Source of the DNA: an uncultured Verrucomicrobiota bacterium | GTDB taxonomy: Bacteria; Verrucomicrobiota; Verrucomicrobiia; Opitutales; Opitutaceae | Assembly (NCBI GenBank): GCA_903876795.1 | Contig: CAIRBK010000080.1 | Coordinates: 1-64,000 of the forward strand | Length of the DNA: 64,000 nt | Direction of reading: 5' to 3' | Shown: one piece after another, positions 16,007-25,221 of the stretch | Position numbering within the stretch: position 1 is the first letter of the stretch | Layout of the letters: every line of letters begins with the position of its first letter | The notes under the pieces: model-generated | Database searches by the model: none | What the model was told of the DNA's origin: nothing | The model's input: the letters and a program-made list of their open reading frames with translations, nothing else | Position numbers and translations under genes: made by a program

Positions 16007-17705
16007 TTGCGCGCCACTGTCCCCTACCTCATCATTGAGGTGAAATCGCCCACCCAGAAAGACGGCAAGGAACAGCTCAAATCCTACTGCCACGCCACCG
16101 GCGCACCTCTCGCCCTCTGGAGCAACGGCCGCGTCCAGCCCGTCATCTGGCATCGCAAAAACCCCAACTACTTCATCCCCATCCCCATCCTGCCCACCGC
16201 CGCGCAGGACATCCAGGACGTCGCCGAGCAGCCCTGGACCATCGACACCCTCGTCGAAAAGGAAAAGGAGCGCGAGAAGGACGGCATCGCCGCCCGCACC
16301 CTCCGCGACCGCATCCTCGAAATGGAAGACGAGGTCCTCGCCAATGCCGGCGTCGATGTCTTCGAGGAGGTCTTCAAACTCATCTTCGCCAAGCTCTACG
16401 ACGAGCTCGCCTGTTTCCGCGGCGACCAGCCCCATATCCGCTTCCGCAATACCAACACCGCCGCCCAGCTCAAGGCCCGCATCCAGGGCATCTTCGACGA
16501 GGCCAAGGCCAAATGGGAGGGCGTCTTCACCCCCGACGAGAAGATCGAGCTCACCGCCGACCACCTCGCAGTCTGCGTCGGCTCCCTCGAAGAATACAAA
16601 CTCTTCAACAGCAACCTCGACGTCGTGGACGAGGCCTTCGAATACCTCGTCAACAAATCCTCCAAGGGCGAGAAGCGCCAATACTTCACCCCGCGCCACG
16701 TCATCGACCTGTGCGTGAAGATGCTCAACCCCACCGAGCACGAGACCCTCATCGACACCGCCTGCGGCTCCGCCGGCTTCACCATGCACGCCATCTTCCA
16801 CGTGTGGGACGCCATCCGCCGCGCCGAGGGCAAGCCCGACACCCACCTCTTCACCATGGAGAAGAAGGGCCGCCGCTACGAAAAATACGTCCAGGACAAG
16901 GTCTTCGCCATCGACTTTGACAAACGCTCCGTGCGCGTCGCCCGCTGCCTCAACCTCATCGCCGGCGATGGCCAGACCAACGTCCTCCACCTCAACACCC
17001 TCGACTACACCAAGTGGGACGAGACCACCTCCGAACAGCTCTGGCAGGACACCTACTTCGAAGCCTGGAAAAAGCTCCGCAAACTCCTCGCCGACAAAAA
17101 GGGCAAAGACTACCGCGCCTTCGGCTTCGACGTGCTCCTCGCCAACCCGCCCTTCGCCGGCGACATCAAGCAGACTGACCTGCTCTCCCCCTACGACCTC
17201 GCCCACAAAGTCGCCAAAGACGGCGGCCAGGGGAAACTCGAAAGCGCCGTCGGCCGCGACCTCCTCTTCATCGAACGCAACCTCGACTTCCTCCGCCCCG
17301 GCGGCCGCATGGCCGTCGTCCTGCCCCAAGGCCGCTTCAACAACTCGTCCGACGAACGCGTGTGCCGCTACATCGCCGAGAAATGCCGCCTGCTCGCCGT
17401 CGTCGGCCTCGACGGCAACTCCTTCAAACCCCACACCGGCACCAAGACCTCCGTCCTCTTCGTGCAAGCTCGCCGACTACCCCATCTTCTTCGCCACCCA
17501 GCGCCTCCCATCCAAGGACACCCGCGGCGACAAGATCATCGCCCGCCGCCCCGACGGCCGCTTCGCCCGCGACGCCCACGGCCACTGGGTGGTGCAGCAC
17601 GATTTTTTCAGTGTTAAACTCGACGACGGCACGAGCACGCCCGAGGGCATCGCCGAGGCTTTTGAGGAGTTCGCCAAGAAGGAGAAGCTGCCTTTTTTTC
17701 CCTAA
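16007..17705 (+). pseudogene. hsdM: Type I restriction-modification DNA methylase, truncated and frameshifted
   Basis: The sequence encodes an N6-adenine methylase of the HsdM type: KRQYFTPRHVIDLCVKML, TACGSAGFTMHA and the catalytic LANPPFAGDI (an NPPF motif). Before it is a nuclease-like segment YLIIEVKSPTQKDGKEQLKS that normally lies well inside such proteins. Reading begins abruptly there, so roughly the first 90 residues are missing. Around 17465 the frame breaks: TSVLFVQ continues in another frame as LADYPIFFATQRLPSKD through KLPFFP at the stop 17703-17705. A few codons between the two parts also look deleted. With no N-terminus and a frameshift it is unlikely to be functional. No hsdR is in the window. 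Confidence 0.88.
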
Positions 17706-17833
17706 GCCCCTTCGATAGCGCCCGCTACAAGGCGCTGCTGGAGGGGCTGGACATCAGCGAACTAAGGCTGAGTGAGGTTTCTCGCGAGATCGAGAAGCTG
17801 CGCATTGACGACACGTTCTTCAACAAGCTGGCG

Positions 17834-19144
17834 GTGCTCACCCAGCGTCGCGTTGAAGCTATGCCGCATGTCCGGCTCGGCGAAATCGCGTCGTTCGTTC
17901 GCAAAGGAATCTTCGATATCAACGCCGACGCCTACACGGAGACGGGGGTTCCCTTTGTTCGTATTACGAACATTCAGTCGGGCCTGATTTCGACCGACAA
18001 TATCGCATTCATCCCGCCGGACATCCACGAGGCAGAGAGCAAGACAGCGCTATTTCGAGGCGACATCGTCTTGTCGAAGACCGCATATGCTGCGGCGGCT
18101 TGGGTGAATCTGACCGAATGCAATGCCAGCCAAGACACGGTCGCCGTTCGTTTGTCGCCCGCCGGGCGCAAACGTCTGCGCTCCGGGGCCATTGTCACGT
18201 TTCTAAATTCCGCACATGGCCGCGCTCTGATGTGGCGTCAGTTTCAGGGCAACGTGCAGGCGCACCTTTCGCTGCCGGATGCGAAGAAACTGCCGCTCCC
18301 GATTTTCGGAGAGCCGATGCAGCAGCTTCTTGAGGAAAGTCTCATCAAGGCAGACGCTTCGACGATCCGGTCTAAACAGAGTCTCGCCGCCGCCGAGCAA
18401 ACCCTGCTCCACGCCCTCGGCCTCGACGCCTGGCAACCGCCCGAGCCGCTGACCTACATGCGCCGCGCCACGGAGGTCCTAACGGCGGTTCGTTTGGACG
18501 CCGAACATTTCAAACCCAAGTTCGACGACCTTATCGCACACCTGATTGCCGGGGGTGACGCGGTTCGACTGGATAAGGTGCTTTCATTCTGCGAACGCGG
18601 GCAACAACCGAACTATGCGAATGAGGGAGTAACGGTTGTGAATTCCCGCCACGTGCGGACAGACGCCGTAATCATAGATGGCGAAAATCGCCATGCGACG
18701 GTGGAGGACAAAACGCTGTTGATCCGTCACGGTGACATCCTGCTAAACGGCACTGGCGTCGGCACCATCGGTCGAGTCACCACCTATCTCCACGACACGC
18801 CCGCGCTACCGGATAACCATGTGACCATTCTGCGATTGCATCCGGAATCGGGCTTCGACCCCGTGTTTCTGGCCGTGCAGCTCGCCGGCGTCGTCGGCCA
18901 AACACAGGTCGCACAGCATACGCGCGGTTCCTCGGGGCAGCTTGAACTCTATCCGCAAGACATTCGCCGCATCCTCGTCTGGCGCGCACCCAGGGAAATG
19001 CAGCTCGCAGTCCGCAAGAACATCGAAGCCGCCCACGCCGCCCGCCGCGAAGCCCAGGCCCTGCTCGCCCGCGCCCAGCGCGGCGTCGAGATCGCCATCG
19101 AGCAAGGCGAGCCCGCCGCACTTACACTGCTGGATGTAAAATAA
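17834..19144 (+). CDS. hsdS: Type I restriction-modification specificity subunit, HsdS-like
   Basis: HsdS supplies DNA sequence recognition to a type I methylase. Two target-recognition halves are seen, the first with VPFVRITNIQSGLIS and DIVLSKTAYAAAAW and the second with DILLNGTGVGTIGR and RGSSGQLELYPQDI. Each is followed by a helix, the last being AAHAARREAQALLARAQRG. From the GTG at 17834 the product is 436 residues. The protein-like reading continues upstream to about 17708 (FDSARYKALLEGLDISEL) without any start codon, so the natural N-terminus has probably lost its start. With the partner hsdM broken, this is likely an orphan or dying gene. It carries a 17-base perfect palindrome at 17956 also found at 53780. 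Confidence 0.8.
   Translation: MLTQRRVEAMPHVRLGEIASFVRKGIFDINADAYTETGVPFVRITNIQSGLISTDNIAFIPPDIHEAESKTALFRGDIVLSKTAYAAAAWVNLTECNASQDTVAVRLSPAGRKRLRSGAIVTFLNSAHGRALMWRQFQGNVQAHLSLPDAKKLPLPIFGEPMQQLLEESLIKADASTIRSKQSLAAAEQTLLHALGLDAWQPPEPLTYMRRATEVLTAVRLDAEHFKPKFDDLIAHLIAGGDAVRLDKVLSFCERGQQPNYANEGVTVVNSRHVRTDAVIIDGENRHATVEDKTLLIRHGDILLNGTGVGTIGRVTTYLHDTPALPDNHVTILRLHPESGFDPVFLAVQLAGVVGQTQVAQHTRGSSGQLELYPQDIRRILVWRAPREMQLAVRKNIEAAHAARREAQALLARAQRGVEIAIEQGEPAALTLLDVK
17956..17972. repeat. Palindrome TGTTCGTATTACGAACA inside hsdS
   Basis: A perfect inverted repeat centred on T17964, read in frame as part of FVRITNI. The same 17 bases form the core of an intergenic palindrome at 53777-53801. Confidence 0.6.
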
Positions 19145-19190
19145 GATTGTCCGACTGGGCAATTTAGGGCGTTTCTTGAAACGCAAAAAC

Positions 19191-20264
19191 ATGGCCGCTG
19201 ATTCCCTTAAGGCACATTCAGCAGAGAATGTCACCACGGCGGACTTGTCGGTTTGGCCCAACATAACCGCCTTTGTGGCGGGTTTGGCCATCGGCACCGT
19301 GATTTGGTTTTTACTTCGCGGCTGGCTACGGAAAACCGAGTTTCGGGGCTTCCCTCATGGTCTCGTGGCCATTGATGCCGCTTTGGTCGCTTTCGTAACC
19401 ATACTCACGTCGGTATTTGAACTCTGGAAAGCCGCGACTTGGAAGGACCTGACATGGCCGGGATCCTTGGCTTACGCCGGAGTGGGGCTGCTTATCGCCT
19501 TGGGCGTAGGCGGTAAATGGCTGCTCTCCGAAGCCAAGGAGCTTTCCAAGAAGGCGTTCGATAAGCTGGAGAGAAAATGCAACGAAACACGTCAAGCATA
19601 TGACCGGCAGCGGGTGGTCGAGGATCTGGCGCGCGAAGCCATGACCGAAAAGCTGAAACGCCTGCAGGACGAATATGACCGGCCTACGTCCCCGCCCAAA
19701 AACGTGGCCGCCGCACTGGACCCGGGTCGGCAATTGCTCATCCTAATCAAGGTGCTTCACGGTTGGTTAAAAAGACACGTCAAGCCGCCAGGCCGCCTGC
19801 GAATCGGCGTTTATGGTTTGGGCGAGGACAATCTGACCCTGGAACCATTGTTTTCCTGGGACGGCAGTCGAAACGACGTGTTCAGCGGCAATCACAAAGA
19901 CCGTATGAAACTGAGCACGGCGGCGGACGCCTCCTCGCATGGCGGCAAGTCGGTGGTCGTGCAGGTTTGGCAGCAGTCCGATCCGTTTGTGATCGTGGCC
20001 GATACGGAGGCCGCCTCACGGGAAGGAATGTTCTTCTTTTTTCGCGAGGAGCACCGGCAAACGCTCAAAAGCATGATAGCTTACAAGCATCTTTTGGGTG
20101 GTCCGCTGCGCCATGACGCCTTCGTTCTAACACTCGATTCCGATCAAGCCGGACTTTTTTCTGCCGATGTTGAAAAGGAATGCCGCCTGCTATTACCCGC
20201 CTTCAGCGTCCGCATAGAACTCGAACTTTTGGCTTCTTACCTGTCTAATACTTCATCAGGGTAG
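19191..20264 (+). CDS. Unrecognised membrane protein with a GAF-like cytoplasmic domain
   Basis: I do not recognise a named family. The 357-residue product shows three probable membrane helices (about 25-45 ITAFVAGLAIGTVIWFLL, 60-85 and 92-115). A charged coiled-coil-like region of about 60 residues follows (KELSKKAFDKLERKC, EKLKRLQDEYDRP). The C-terminal domain of about 170 residues looks like a GAF fold (LRIGVYGLGEDNLTLEPLF, SVVVQVWQQSDPFVIVADT, HDAFVLTLDSDQAGLF), suggesting a small-molecule or redox sensor tethered to the membrane. It starts at the ATG at 19191; a TTG at 19176 is possible. Base composition is less GC-rich than the flanking efflux genes. It follows hsdS by 46 bases and precedes a small ORF by 18. 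The setting in a broken restriction-modification island suggests a defence-related role, but nothing proves it. Confidence 0.8.
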   Translation: MAADSLKAHSAENVTTADLSVWPNITAFVAGLAIGTVIWFLLRGWLRKTEFRGFPHGLVAIDAALVAFVTILTSVFELWKAATWKDLTWPGSLAYAGVGLLIALGVGGKWLLSEAKELSKKAFDKLERKCNETRQAYDRQRVVEDLAREAMTEKLKRLQDEYDRPTSPPKNVAAALDPGRQLLILIKVLHGWLKRHVKPPGRLRIGVYGLGEDNLTLEPLFSWDGSRNDVFSGNHKDRMKLSTAADASSHGGKSVVVQVWQQSDPFVIVADTEAASREGMFFFFREEHRQTLKSMIAYKHLLGGPLRHDAFVLTLDSDQAGLFSADVEKECRLLLPAFSVRIELELLASYLSNTSSG

Positions 20265-20282
20265 TTTGTCCCCTCATCAATC

Positions 20283-20480
20283 ATGACCGCTATCATGCGC
20301 CACTTCCGCACCGTCCTAGCCAATGAGCAGGCGATGCGTGCCGCGTCGCAAGACGCCCGCGAGGTTATCCGTCGCGTTGAGGCTGAGATTCACAGCAAGA
20401 AGCAAGAGGCGATCCGCACGGAATCCGGTGCCTGGAGCCCCAATACCGTATCGGGGAATCTCGTGGTTAAAAAGGGCTGA
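20283..20480 (+). CDS. Small hypothetical protein
   Basis: A 65-residue product with no family I recognise. The first 45 residues form a charged amphipathic helix (RTVLANEQAMRAASQDA, EVIRRVEAEIHSKKQ). The rest is a short, probably unstructured tail ending NLVVKKG. It lies 18 bases after the membrane-GAF gene in the same direction, so the two could be co-transcribed. Two possible starts (ATG 20283, ATG 20295) exist. It may be a real partner of the upstream gene or a chance ORF; codon use and length do not settle it. Confidence 0.5.
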   Translation: MTAIMRHFRTVLANEQAMRAASQDAREVIRRVEAEIHSKKQEAIRTESGAWSPNTVSGNLVVKKG

Positions 20481-20615
20481 GCGGAAGGAGTGATCATGGA
20501 CTGTTTGACGGGATCGGCAGGGGCGTTTGCACGACTTCGCCCGCAGCGCCTCAAGTAGCCCGTTCGCCCGGAGCGAAAGTCATTCGTCGGAATCGTGCAG
20601 AGATAAACTCCTCGC

Positions 20616-22622
20616 ATGAAGACTTCCGATGAAATCCCCTCCAACGACGCCCCCGTTTACATGGGCCTGCCCCATGAACGCGTCCTCCGCCCGCGCTTCT
20701 ACGTCGCCCTCGCACTCACCCTGCCGGTCCTCGTCCTCGCGATGGGACCGATGCTCTTCCCGTCGTCCGCGCATACCATCGACCCTCGCCTCTCCGGCTG
20801 GCTGCAACTCGCTCTGACCACCCCCGTGTTTTTCTGGAGCGGGCGGTTCTTCCTCCGCCGCTGGTGGCAATCCCTGCGCGAACTCGATCCCAACATGTTC
20901 ACGCTCACCGTGACCGGGACCGGCGCGGCGTATTCTTACTCGGTCGCCGCCGTGCTCTTTGGGCATCGTTTTCCCGCTTCGCTCCACCTTCCGGGTCACG
21001 GCGTGCCGCTCTACTTCGAGGCCGCCGCGTTCATCACAACCATCGTCCTTCTCGGACAAATCCTCGAACAACGCGCCCACGCCCGCACCGACTCCGCCAT
21101 CCGCGCCTTGACGGACCTCGCGCCCGCCACCGCGCATCGCGTGCGAGCCGACGGACACGAGGAGGACGTCCCGCTCGCCGACATCGCCGTCGCCGATCTC
21201 CTCCGCGTCCGCCCCGGAGAAAAAATCCCCGTCGATGGCACGCTGGCCGACGGCGGCAGTGACGTGGACGAATCGATGCTCACCGGCGAACCCGAGGCCG
21301 TTGCCAAAACGCCCGGCGACAAGGTCAGCGCCGGCACCCTCAACACCACCGGTTCCTTCGTCTTTCGCGCCGAGCGCGTCGGTCGCGATACGCTGCTCGC
21401 GCAGATCATCCGTCTCGTCGAGGAGGCGCAAAACAGCGAGGCACCCATCCAGCGCCTCGTGGATCGAGTGTCCGCCTGGTTCGTGCCCGCCGTGGCGGCC
21501 ATTTCCGTGCTCACGTTCGCGCTCTGGCTGTGGCTCGGCCCCGCCCCGGCGCTTATCCCGGCCGTGGTCAACGCCGTGGCCGTGCTCATCATCGCCTGCC
21601 CGTGCGCGCTCGGCCTGGCCACGCCCGTTGCCCTCGTCACCGGCATCGGGCGCGGCGCGCAGGCCGGCGTGCTGGTGAAAGACGCCGCCGCGCTCGAACG
21701 ACTGGTCGCCGCCACCACCGTGCTCATCGACAAGACCGGCACGCTCACCGAGGGCCAGCACCGCGTCGTCTCGGTCCGCCCCGAACCCGGCACCACCGAA
21801 AACGACCTGCTCGCCCTCGCCGCTTCCGCCGAGTCGCCCAGCGAACACCCGCTCGCCCGCGCGTTGGTCGCCGCCGCACGGGAGCGCCTTCTGCCGCTGT
21901 CGGCCGCCACCGATTTTGTCGCCGAACCCGGCCAAGGCGTGCGCGCCTGCGTCAACGGCGTTGTCGTGCGAGTGGGTCGCGCTACCGACGCCACCGCCGA
22001 TCACTCCAGCGCCACGCTCATCGGGGTGACCGTCAACGATCATTTCGCCGGCACCCTCGCGCTCGCCGATCCCATCAAGGCCACGACGCCCGAGGCCATC
22101 CGCGAGCTGCACCGGCTCGGCTTGAAAATCCACATGGTCACCGGCGACCGCGAGGCCGCCGCCCGCGTCGTCGCCGGCGAACTGGGCCTCGACGGTTGCC
22201 ACGCCGGCGTCACTCCGGCGCGCAAACAGGCGATCGTGCGCGAACATCAGGCGCGCGGCGAAGTGGTCGCGTTTGCCGGAGACGGTTTGAACGACGCCCC
22301 CGCGCTGGCCGCGGCCGACATCGGCATCGCCATGGGCACGGGCACCGACGTCGCCATGCAAAGCGCCGGGCTCGTCCTGGTGAAAGGCGACCTGCGGGCG
22401 CTCGTGCGCGCCGTGCACCTCAGCCGCGCGACGTTGCGCAACATCAAGCAAAACCTCTTCTGGGCCTTCGCCTACAACATCGCCGGCATCCCGCTCGCGG
22501 CCGGGTTGCTCCACCCGTTCACGGGTTGGTTGCTCAACCCGATGTTCGCCGCCGCGGCCATGAGCCTGAGCTCGATCAGCGTCGTCGCCAACGCCCTCCG
22601 CCTCCGCCACGCCCGCCTGTGA
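20616..22622 (+). CDS. copA: Copper/silver-type P1B ATPase without N-terminal metal domain
   Basis: A membrane ATPase that moves Cu(I) or Ag(I) out of the cytoplasm. The 668-residue protein has the P1B plan: two leading helices, [18 protein letters not shown], the actuator TGEP motif near 223, the ion-binding helix with CPC at about 328-330, DKTGTLTEG with the phosphorylated Asp near 372, the SEHPLARAL motif with the HP dipeptide, [11 protein letters not shown] and [21 protein letters not shown], then YN and MSLSS in the last helices. No CxxC heavy-metal domain precedes it; the N-terminus is only about 25 residues. The CPC, YN and MSS residues fit Cu(I)/Ag(I). It probably belonged to the same metal-resistance locus as the efflux operon before the island at 15.8-20.6 kb came between them. 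Confidence 0.95.
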   Translation: MKTSDEIPSNDAPVYMGLPHERVLRPRFYVALALTLPVLVLAMGPMLFPSSAHTIDPRLSGWLQLALTTPVFFWSGRFFLRRWWQSLRELDPNMFTLTVTGTGAAYSYSVAAVLFGHRFPASLHLPGHGVPLYFEAAAFITTIVLLGQILEQRAHARTDSAIRALTDLAPATAHRVRADGHEEDVPLADIAVADLLRVRPGEKIPVDGTLADGGSDVDESMLTGEPEAVAKTPGDKVSAGTLNTTGSFVFRAERVGRDTLLAQIIRLVEEAQNSEAPIQRLVDRVSAWFVPAVAAISVLTFALWLWLGPAPALIPAVVNAVAVLIIACPCALGLATPVALVTGIGRGAQAGVLVKDAAALERLVAATTVLIDKTGTLTEGQHRVVSVRPEPGTTENDLLALAASAESPSEHPLARALVAAARERLLPLSAATDFVAEPGQGVRACVNGVVVRVGRATDATADHSSATLIGVTVNDHFAGTLALADPIKATTPEAIRELHRLGLKIHMVTGDREAAARVVAGELGLDGCHAGVTPARKQAIVREHQARGEVVAFAGDGLNDAPALAAADIGIAMGTGTDVAMQSAGLVLVKGDLRALVRAVHLSRATLRNIKQNLFWAFAYNIAGIPLAAGLLHPFTGWLLNPMFAAAAMSLSSISVVANALRLRHARL

Positions 22623-22657
22623 AACCCGCGCTTTCATCTCGTCCGCCTCCACAAACC

Positions 22658-22680
22658 AGTGTCACCTATTAGGTGACACT
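22658..22680. repeat. Palindrome AGTGTCACCT...AGGTGACACT after copA
   Basis: Perfect 10-base arms around att, followed by tttta. It lies 36 bases beyond the copA stop and could act as its terminator. It is the cleanest copy of a family also seen at 15226 and 41870. Confidence 0.75.
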
Positions 22681-22717
22681 TTTATCGAGCATGCTTCTCG
22701 GTTTGGCCTTCCAATCG

Positions 22718-22758
22718 CCCAAACCCATTTTCACTTAAAAATGACAAATGGGTTTGGG
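22718..22758. repeat. Perfect 13-bp inverted repeat, 15-nt loop
   Basis: CCCAAACCCATTT (22718-22730) and AAATGGGTTTGGG (22746-22758) flank an A/T-rich loop. It lies between copA and the TPR-like gene, unlike the GC-rich surroundings. Possibly another mobile palindrome or a terminator. Confidence 0.6.
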
Positions 22759-22802
22759 GTCGCACGGGCCTCGGAGGTTGGTTTTATGGGAAGGACAAAC
22801 GC

Positions 22803-23282
22803 GTGATCTCCGCCCGCAAACACCTCGACTACGCCCTCGGGTTCATCGAACTCGGCCTCGCCAAAGAGGCCCGCGAGGAGCTTGCCCACCTCACCGCCGC
22901 CGAACTGGCCCAGGCCGACGCCCTGGCGGTGCGCCTTGAGGTCGCCATGCTCGAAGAGAGTTGGGACGAGATCCCGCTGCTCGCCCACCCGCTGACCACT
23001 CTCAATCCGTCCGTGGAGCGTCCTTGGATCGCCTGGGCTTACGCATTGCGGGAACAGCAGCACGTCACCGAAGCCCGCGACGTGCTGCTGGTCGGTTCGC
23101 GCTCGATCTCCAATCCCTCTCCTCTGGTGGACTACAATCTCGCCTGCTATCACTGTCTGCTCGGGAATCTACCCGAAGCGATGCGTCTTTTGAAATCGGC
23201 CTTTGTCCGCGATCCCTCCTGGAAAGTCGCCGCCGCCAGCGATCCCGACCTCGCCTCGCTGCGCCCCGATCCAAAGGGTTGA
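22803..23282 (+). CDS. TPR-like helical protein
   Basis: A 159-residue protein made of helical repeats of the tetratricopeptide kind: LDYALGFIELGLAKEAREEL, then AWAYALREQQHVTEARDVLL and YNLACYHCLLGNLPEAMRLL, the last a good TPR consensus. No signal peptide or membrane segment is present, so it is probably cytoplasmic and mediates protein contacts. The start is the GTG at 22803, preceded by aagga. No partner is obvious; the lipoprotein gene follows by 41 bases. Confidence 0.7.
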   Translation: MISARKHLDYALGFIELGLAKEAREELAHLTAAELAQADALAVRLEVAMLEESWDEIPLLAHPLTTLNPSVERPWIAWAYALREQQHVTEARDVLLVGSRSISNPSPLVDYNLACYHCLLGNLPEAMRLLKSAFVRDPSWKVAAASDPDLASLRPDPKG

Positions 23283-23323
23283 CCCGGTCCAGCCCGCAAA
23301 CAAGCCCCTCGAACCACCATCCC

Positions 23324-23779
23324 ATGCCCATGCTCCGCACCCCCGCTCTTCCCCTGTTGCTGGCCGCCCTGCTCGCCCTCGCCGGGTGCAGCACGTTTGA
23401 GAGCCGCGTCAAACGAAAGCCCGACCTCTACGCCACCCTCGACACGACGACCCGGACCCGACTGCAAGCCGGCGAGATCGGCATCGGCGACACGGAGGAC
23501 ATGGTCTATCTCGCCCGCGGCCAGCCCGACGAAAAACACCTGACCACCACCGCCGCCGGCCAGACCACCACCTGGGTTTACAACCGCTACTGGCAGGAAT
23601 ACCGGGGCGATACCCGGACGGGCTTCCAACCGCGCACGCGGCGCGACCCCGTCACCGGCGCGACCAGCACCTACTTGGAACCCGTCATTCGCCCGGTCTA
23701 TACCGACCGGACCCAGGCGATCATGCGAATAACCTTTGACGCCGGCAAAGTCGTCGCCATCGAACAACCCAAGCCCTGA
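23324..23779 (+). CDS. Lipoprotein of unknown function
   Basis: The 151-residue product has a lipoprotein signal ending LALAGCSTF, so Cys near residue 20 should be lipidated and the protein anchored in the envelope. The mature part has a helix-turn segment (LQAGEIGIGDTEDMVYLARG) and a beta pattern (TTTWVYNRYW, MRITFDAGKVVAI), like the small outer-membrane assembly-type SmpA/BamE fold, in which a GxPxxxxxxx motif precedes a WxY strand; the likeness is loose. Start at ATG 23324; a second ATG at 23330 would also keep the signal. Confidence 0.75.
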   Translation: MPMLRTPALPLLLAALLALAGCSTFESRVKRKPDLYATLDTTTRTRLQAGEIGIGDTEDMVYLARGQPDEKHLTTTAAGQTTTWVYNRYWQEYRGDTRTGFQPRTRRDPVTGATSTYLEPVIRPVYTDRTQAIMRITFDAGKVVAIEQPKP

Positions 23780-23869
23780 CCGCCACGCCGCCGACAGCGA
23801 CCGGGCACACTTCGACGCACAACGCCAACCCCGGGAATACCCGACCGACGCCCCCCCCCTGTTCCAAAC

Positions 23870-24304
23870 ATGCGCATCGCCGTGATTTCCGACACCCACG
23901 GGCATTATCCGATCGGTCTGCCTGCCAAGCTTCACGGAGCGGACGAAATCTGGCACCTCGGCGATGTGGGCGAACCGGAAACGCTGGCGGAATTTGAGCT
24001 CCTCGGCGCTCCCGTGCGGGTGGTGCGCGGCAACTGCGACAACTGGCCGGCCTGGCCGGCGACGCTCGACCTGGAGCGGGAGGGCGTGCGCTTCCATCTC
24101 GTGCACATCCCGCCCGGGCAGGCGCCGGCCGGCGCGCGCGTGCTGTTGCACGGGCACCTGCATGCCCCGCGCGACGCCGTGGACGTGCGGGGCGTCCGCT
24201 GGCTCAGTCCCGGCTGCATTTCGCAACCGCGCGGCCGGGGGTGTTCCTTCGGCTGGCTGACCGTGAAGGACGGTCACTTTACATGGCAACTCGTGCCGCT
24301 GTGA
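23870..24304 (+). CDS. YfcE/MJ0936-type metallophosphoesterase
   Basis: A compact 144-residue phosphodiesterase. It has all metal-binding blocks of the calcineurin-like family in order: ISDTHGHY at residue 6, HLGDVG, RGNCDN, and LHGHLHAP near 100. Proteins of this size cleave phosphodiesters in vitro, and their cellular substrate is usually unknown. There is no signal peptide, so it is cytoplasmic. It starts a short run with the DUF45 metallopeptidase 58 bases later. Confidence 0.88.
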   Translation: MRIAVISDTHGHYPIGLPAKLHGADEIWHLGDVGEPETLAEFELLGAPVRVVRGNCDNWPAWPATLDLEREGVRFHLVHIPPGQAPAGARVLLHGHLHAPRDAVDVRGVRWLSPGCISQPRGRGCSFGWLTVKDGHFTWQLVPL

Positions 24305-24362
24305 GCCGTCACAACATCGCGCTGGCGCCCGGGGCCGCGATTTGTTTACTCGCATCCCCAAC

Positions 24363-25112
24363 GTGAGCGCAGCCGAGCAATCCAGCTTCTTCGATTTTTT
24401 TGGCGGTTCCGCCCCTGTGCCCACGGGCATCGAAGCGCCGGCGGACAAGCCCGACGTCGTCTTTGAACGCAGCGCCAAGGCCACGCGTTACCGGCTCACC
24501 CTCAAAAAAGACGGCACCGCCGTGGCGATCGTCCCCCTGCGCGGCAGCGAACGCGAGGCGCGCGCCTTCGTCGAAGAGCACCGCGAGTGGCTGGAGCGCG
24601 CCCGCGAACGTCAGAAACGCAAGCCCCGCGGCGCCACCGTGTGGACGCTCGGCACGCATGTGCTCTGGCGGGGCGAACTTTCCGAGGTCCGCAAGGCCGT
24701 GGACGGCGAACGCCCGCAGGTGTGCATCGCCGCCGACGTGTTCCGCGTGGCTCGGCTCGACGGCGACCTGCGGCCGACGCTGGAGGCGCATTTCCTGCGG
24801 CTGGCCAAGGCGGAGCTGCCCGCGCGCACCTGGGAACTGGCGGCTGTCACCGGCATGTCGGTAAGCACGGTGTCGGTGCGCAACCAGCGCACGCGCTGGG
24901 GCTCCTGCTCGGCGGACGGAGGCATCTCGCTCAACTGGCGACTGGTCCAGACTCCCGACTTTGTGCGCGACTACATCATTTACCACGAGTTGATGCATCT
25001 GAAAGAGATGAACCACTCGGACCGTTTTTGGGCGCGGGTCGGGGAGGTGTGCCCGGGCTGGCGCGACGCCGAAAAATGGCTCAAACGCAACGGGTCGCTG
25101 CTCGGGTTGTGA
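24363..25112 (+). CDS. YgjP/DUF45-type metal-dependent hydrolase
   Basis: A 249-residue protein with the C-terminal zinc-peptidase core of this family: NQRTRWGSCSADGGISLNWR followed by YIIYHELMHLKEMNHSDRFW, where HELMH supplies two zinc ligands and the later His a third. The N-terminal half has the usual beta-rich segment (ATRYRLTLKKDGTAVAIVPL). No signal peptide. Members are often called zinc metalloproteases, and the substrate is unknown. The GTG at 24363 was chosen; a TTG at 24342 would add seven residues. Confidence 0.85.
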   Translation: MSAAEQSSFFDFFGGSAPVPTGIEAPADKPDVVFERSAKATRYRLTLKKDGTAVAIVPLRGSEREARAFVEEHREWLERARERQKRKPRGATVWTLGTHVLWRGELSEVRKAVDGERPQVCIAADVFRVARLDGDLRPTLEAHFLRLAKAELPARTWELAAVTGMSVSTVSVRNQRTRWGSCSADGGISLNWRLVQTPDFVRDYIIYHELMHLKEMNHSDRFWARVGEVCPGWRDAEKWLKRNGSLLGL

Positions 25113-25221
25113 GCCCGGCCGCCTGCCGGCGGGCCTGCGAATAACGTGTTGGCAACTTTGGGAAACTTCCGGTTGCGTTCGGCTCCGGTGCGCCCGACCT
25201 TGCGCCCGTCATGACGCACGC

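Noticed and set aside
12574-16017. A minus-strand frame of 1147 residues opposite cusA
   Set aside because: It mirrors the RND gene, has no motif, and is rich in Asp/Gly/His/Glu as expected from the complement of GC-rich coding DNA.
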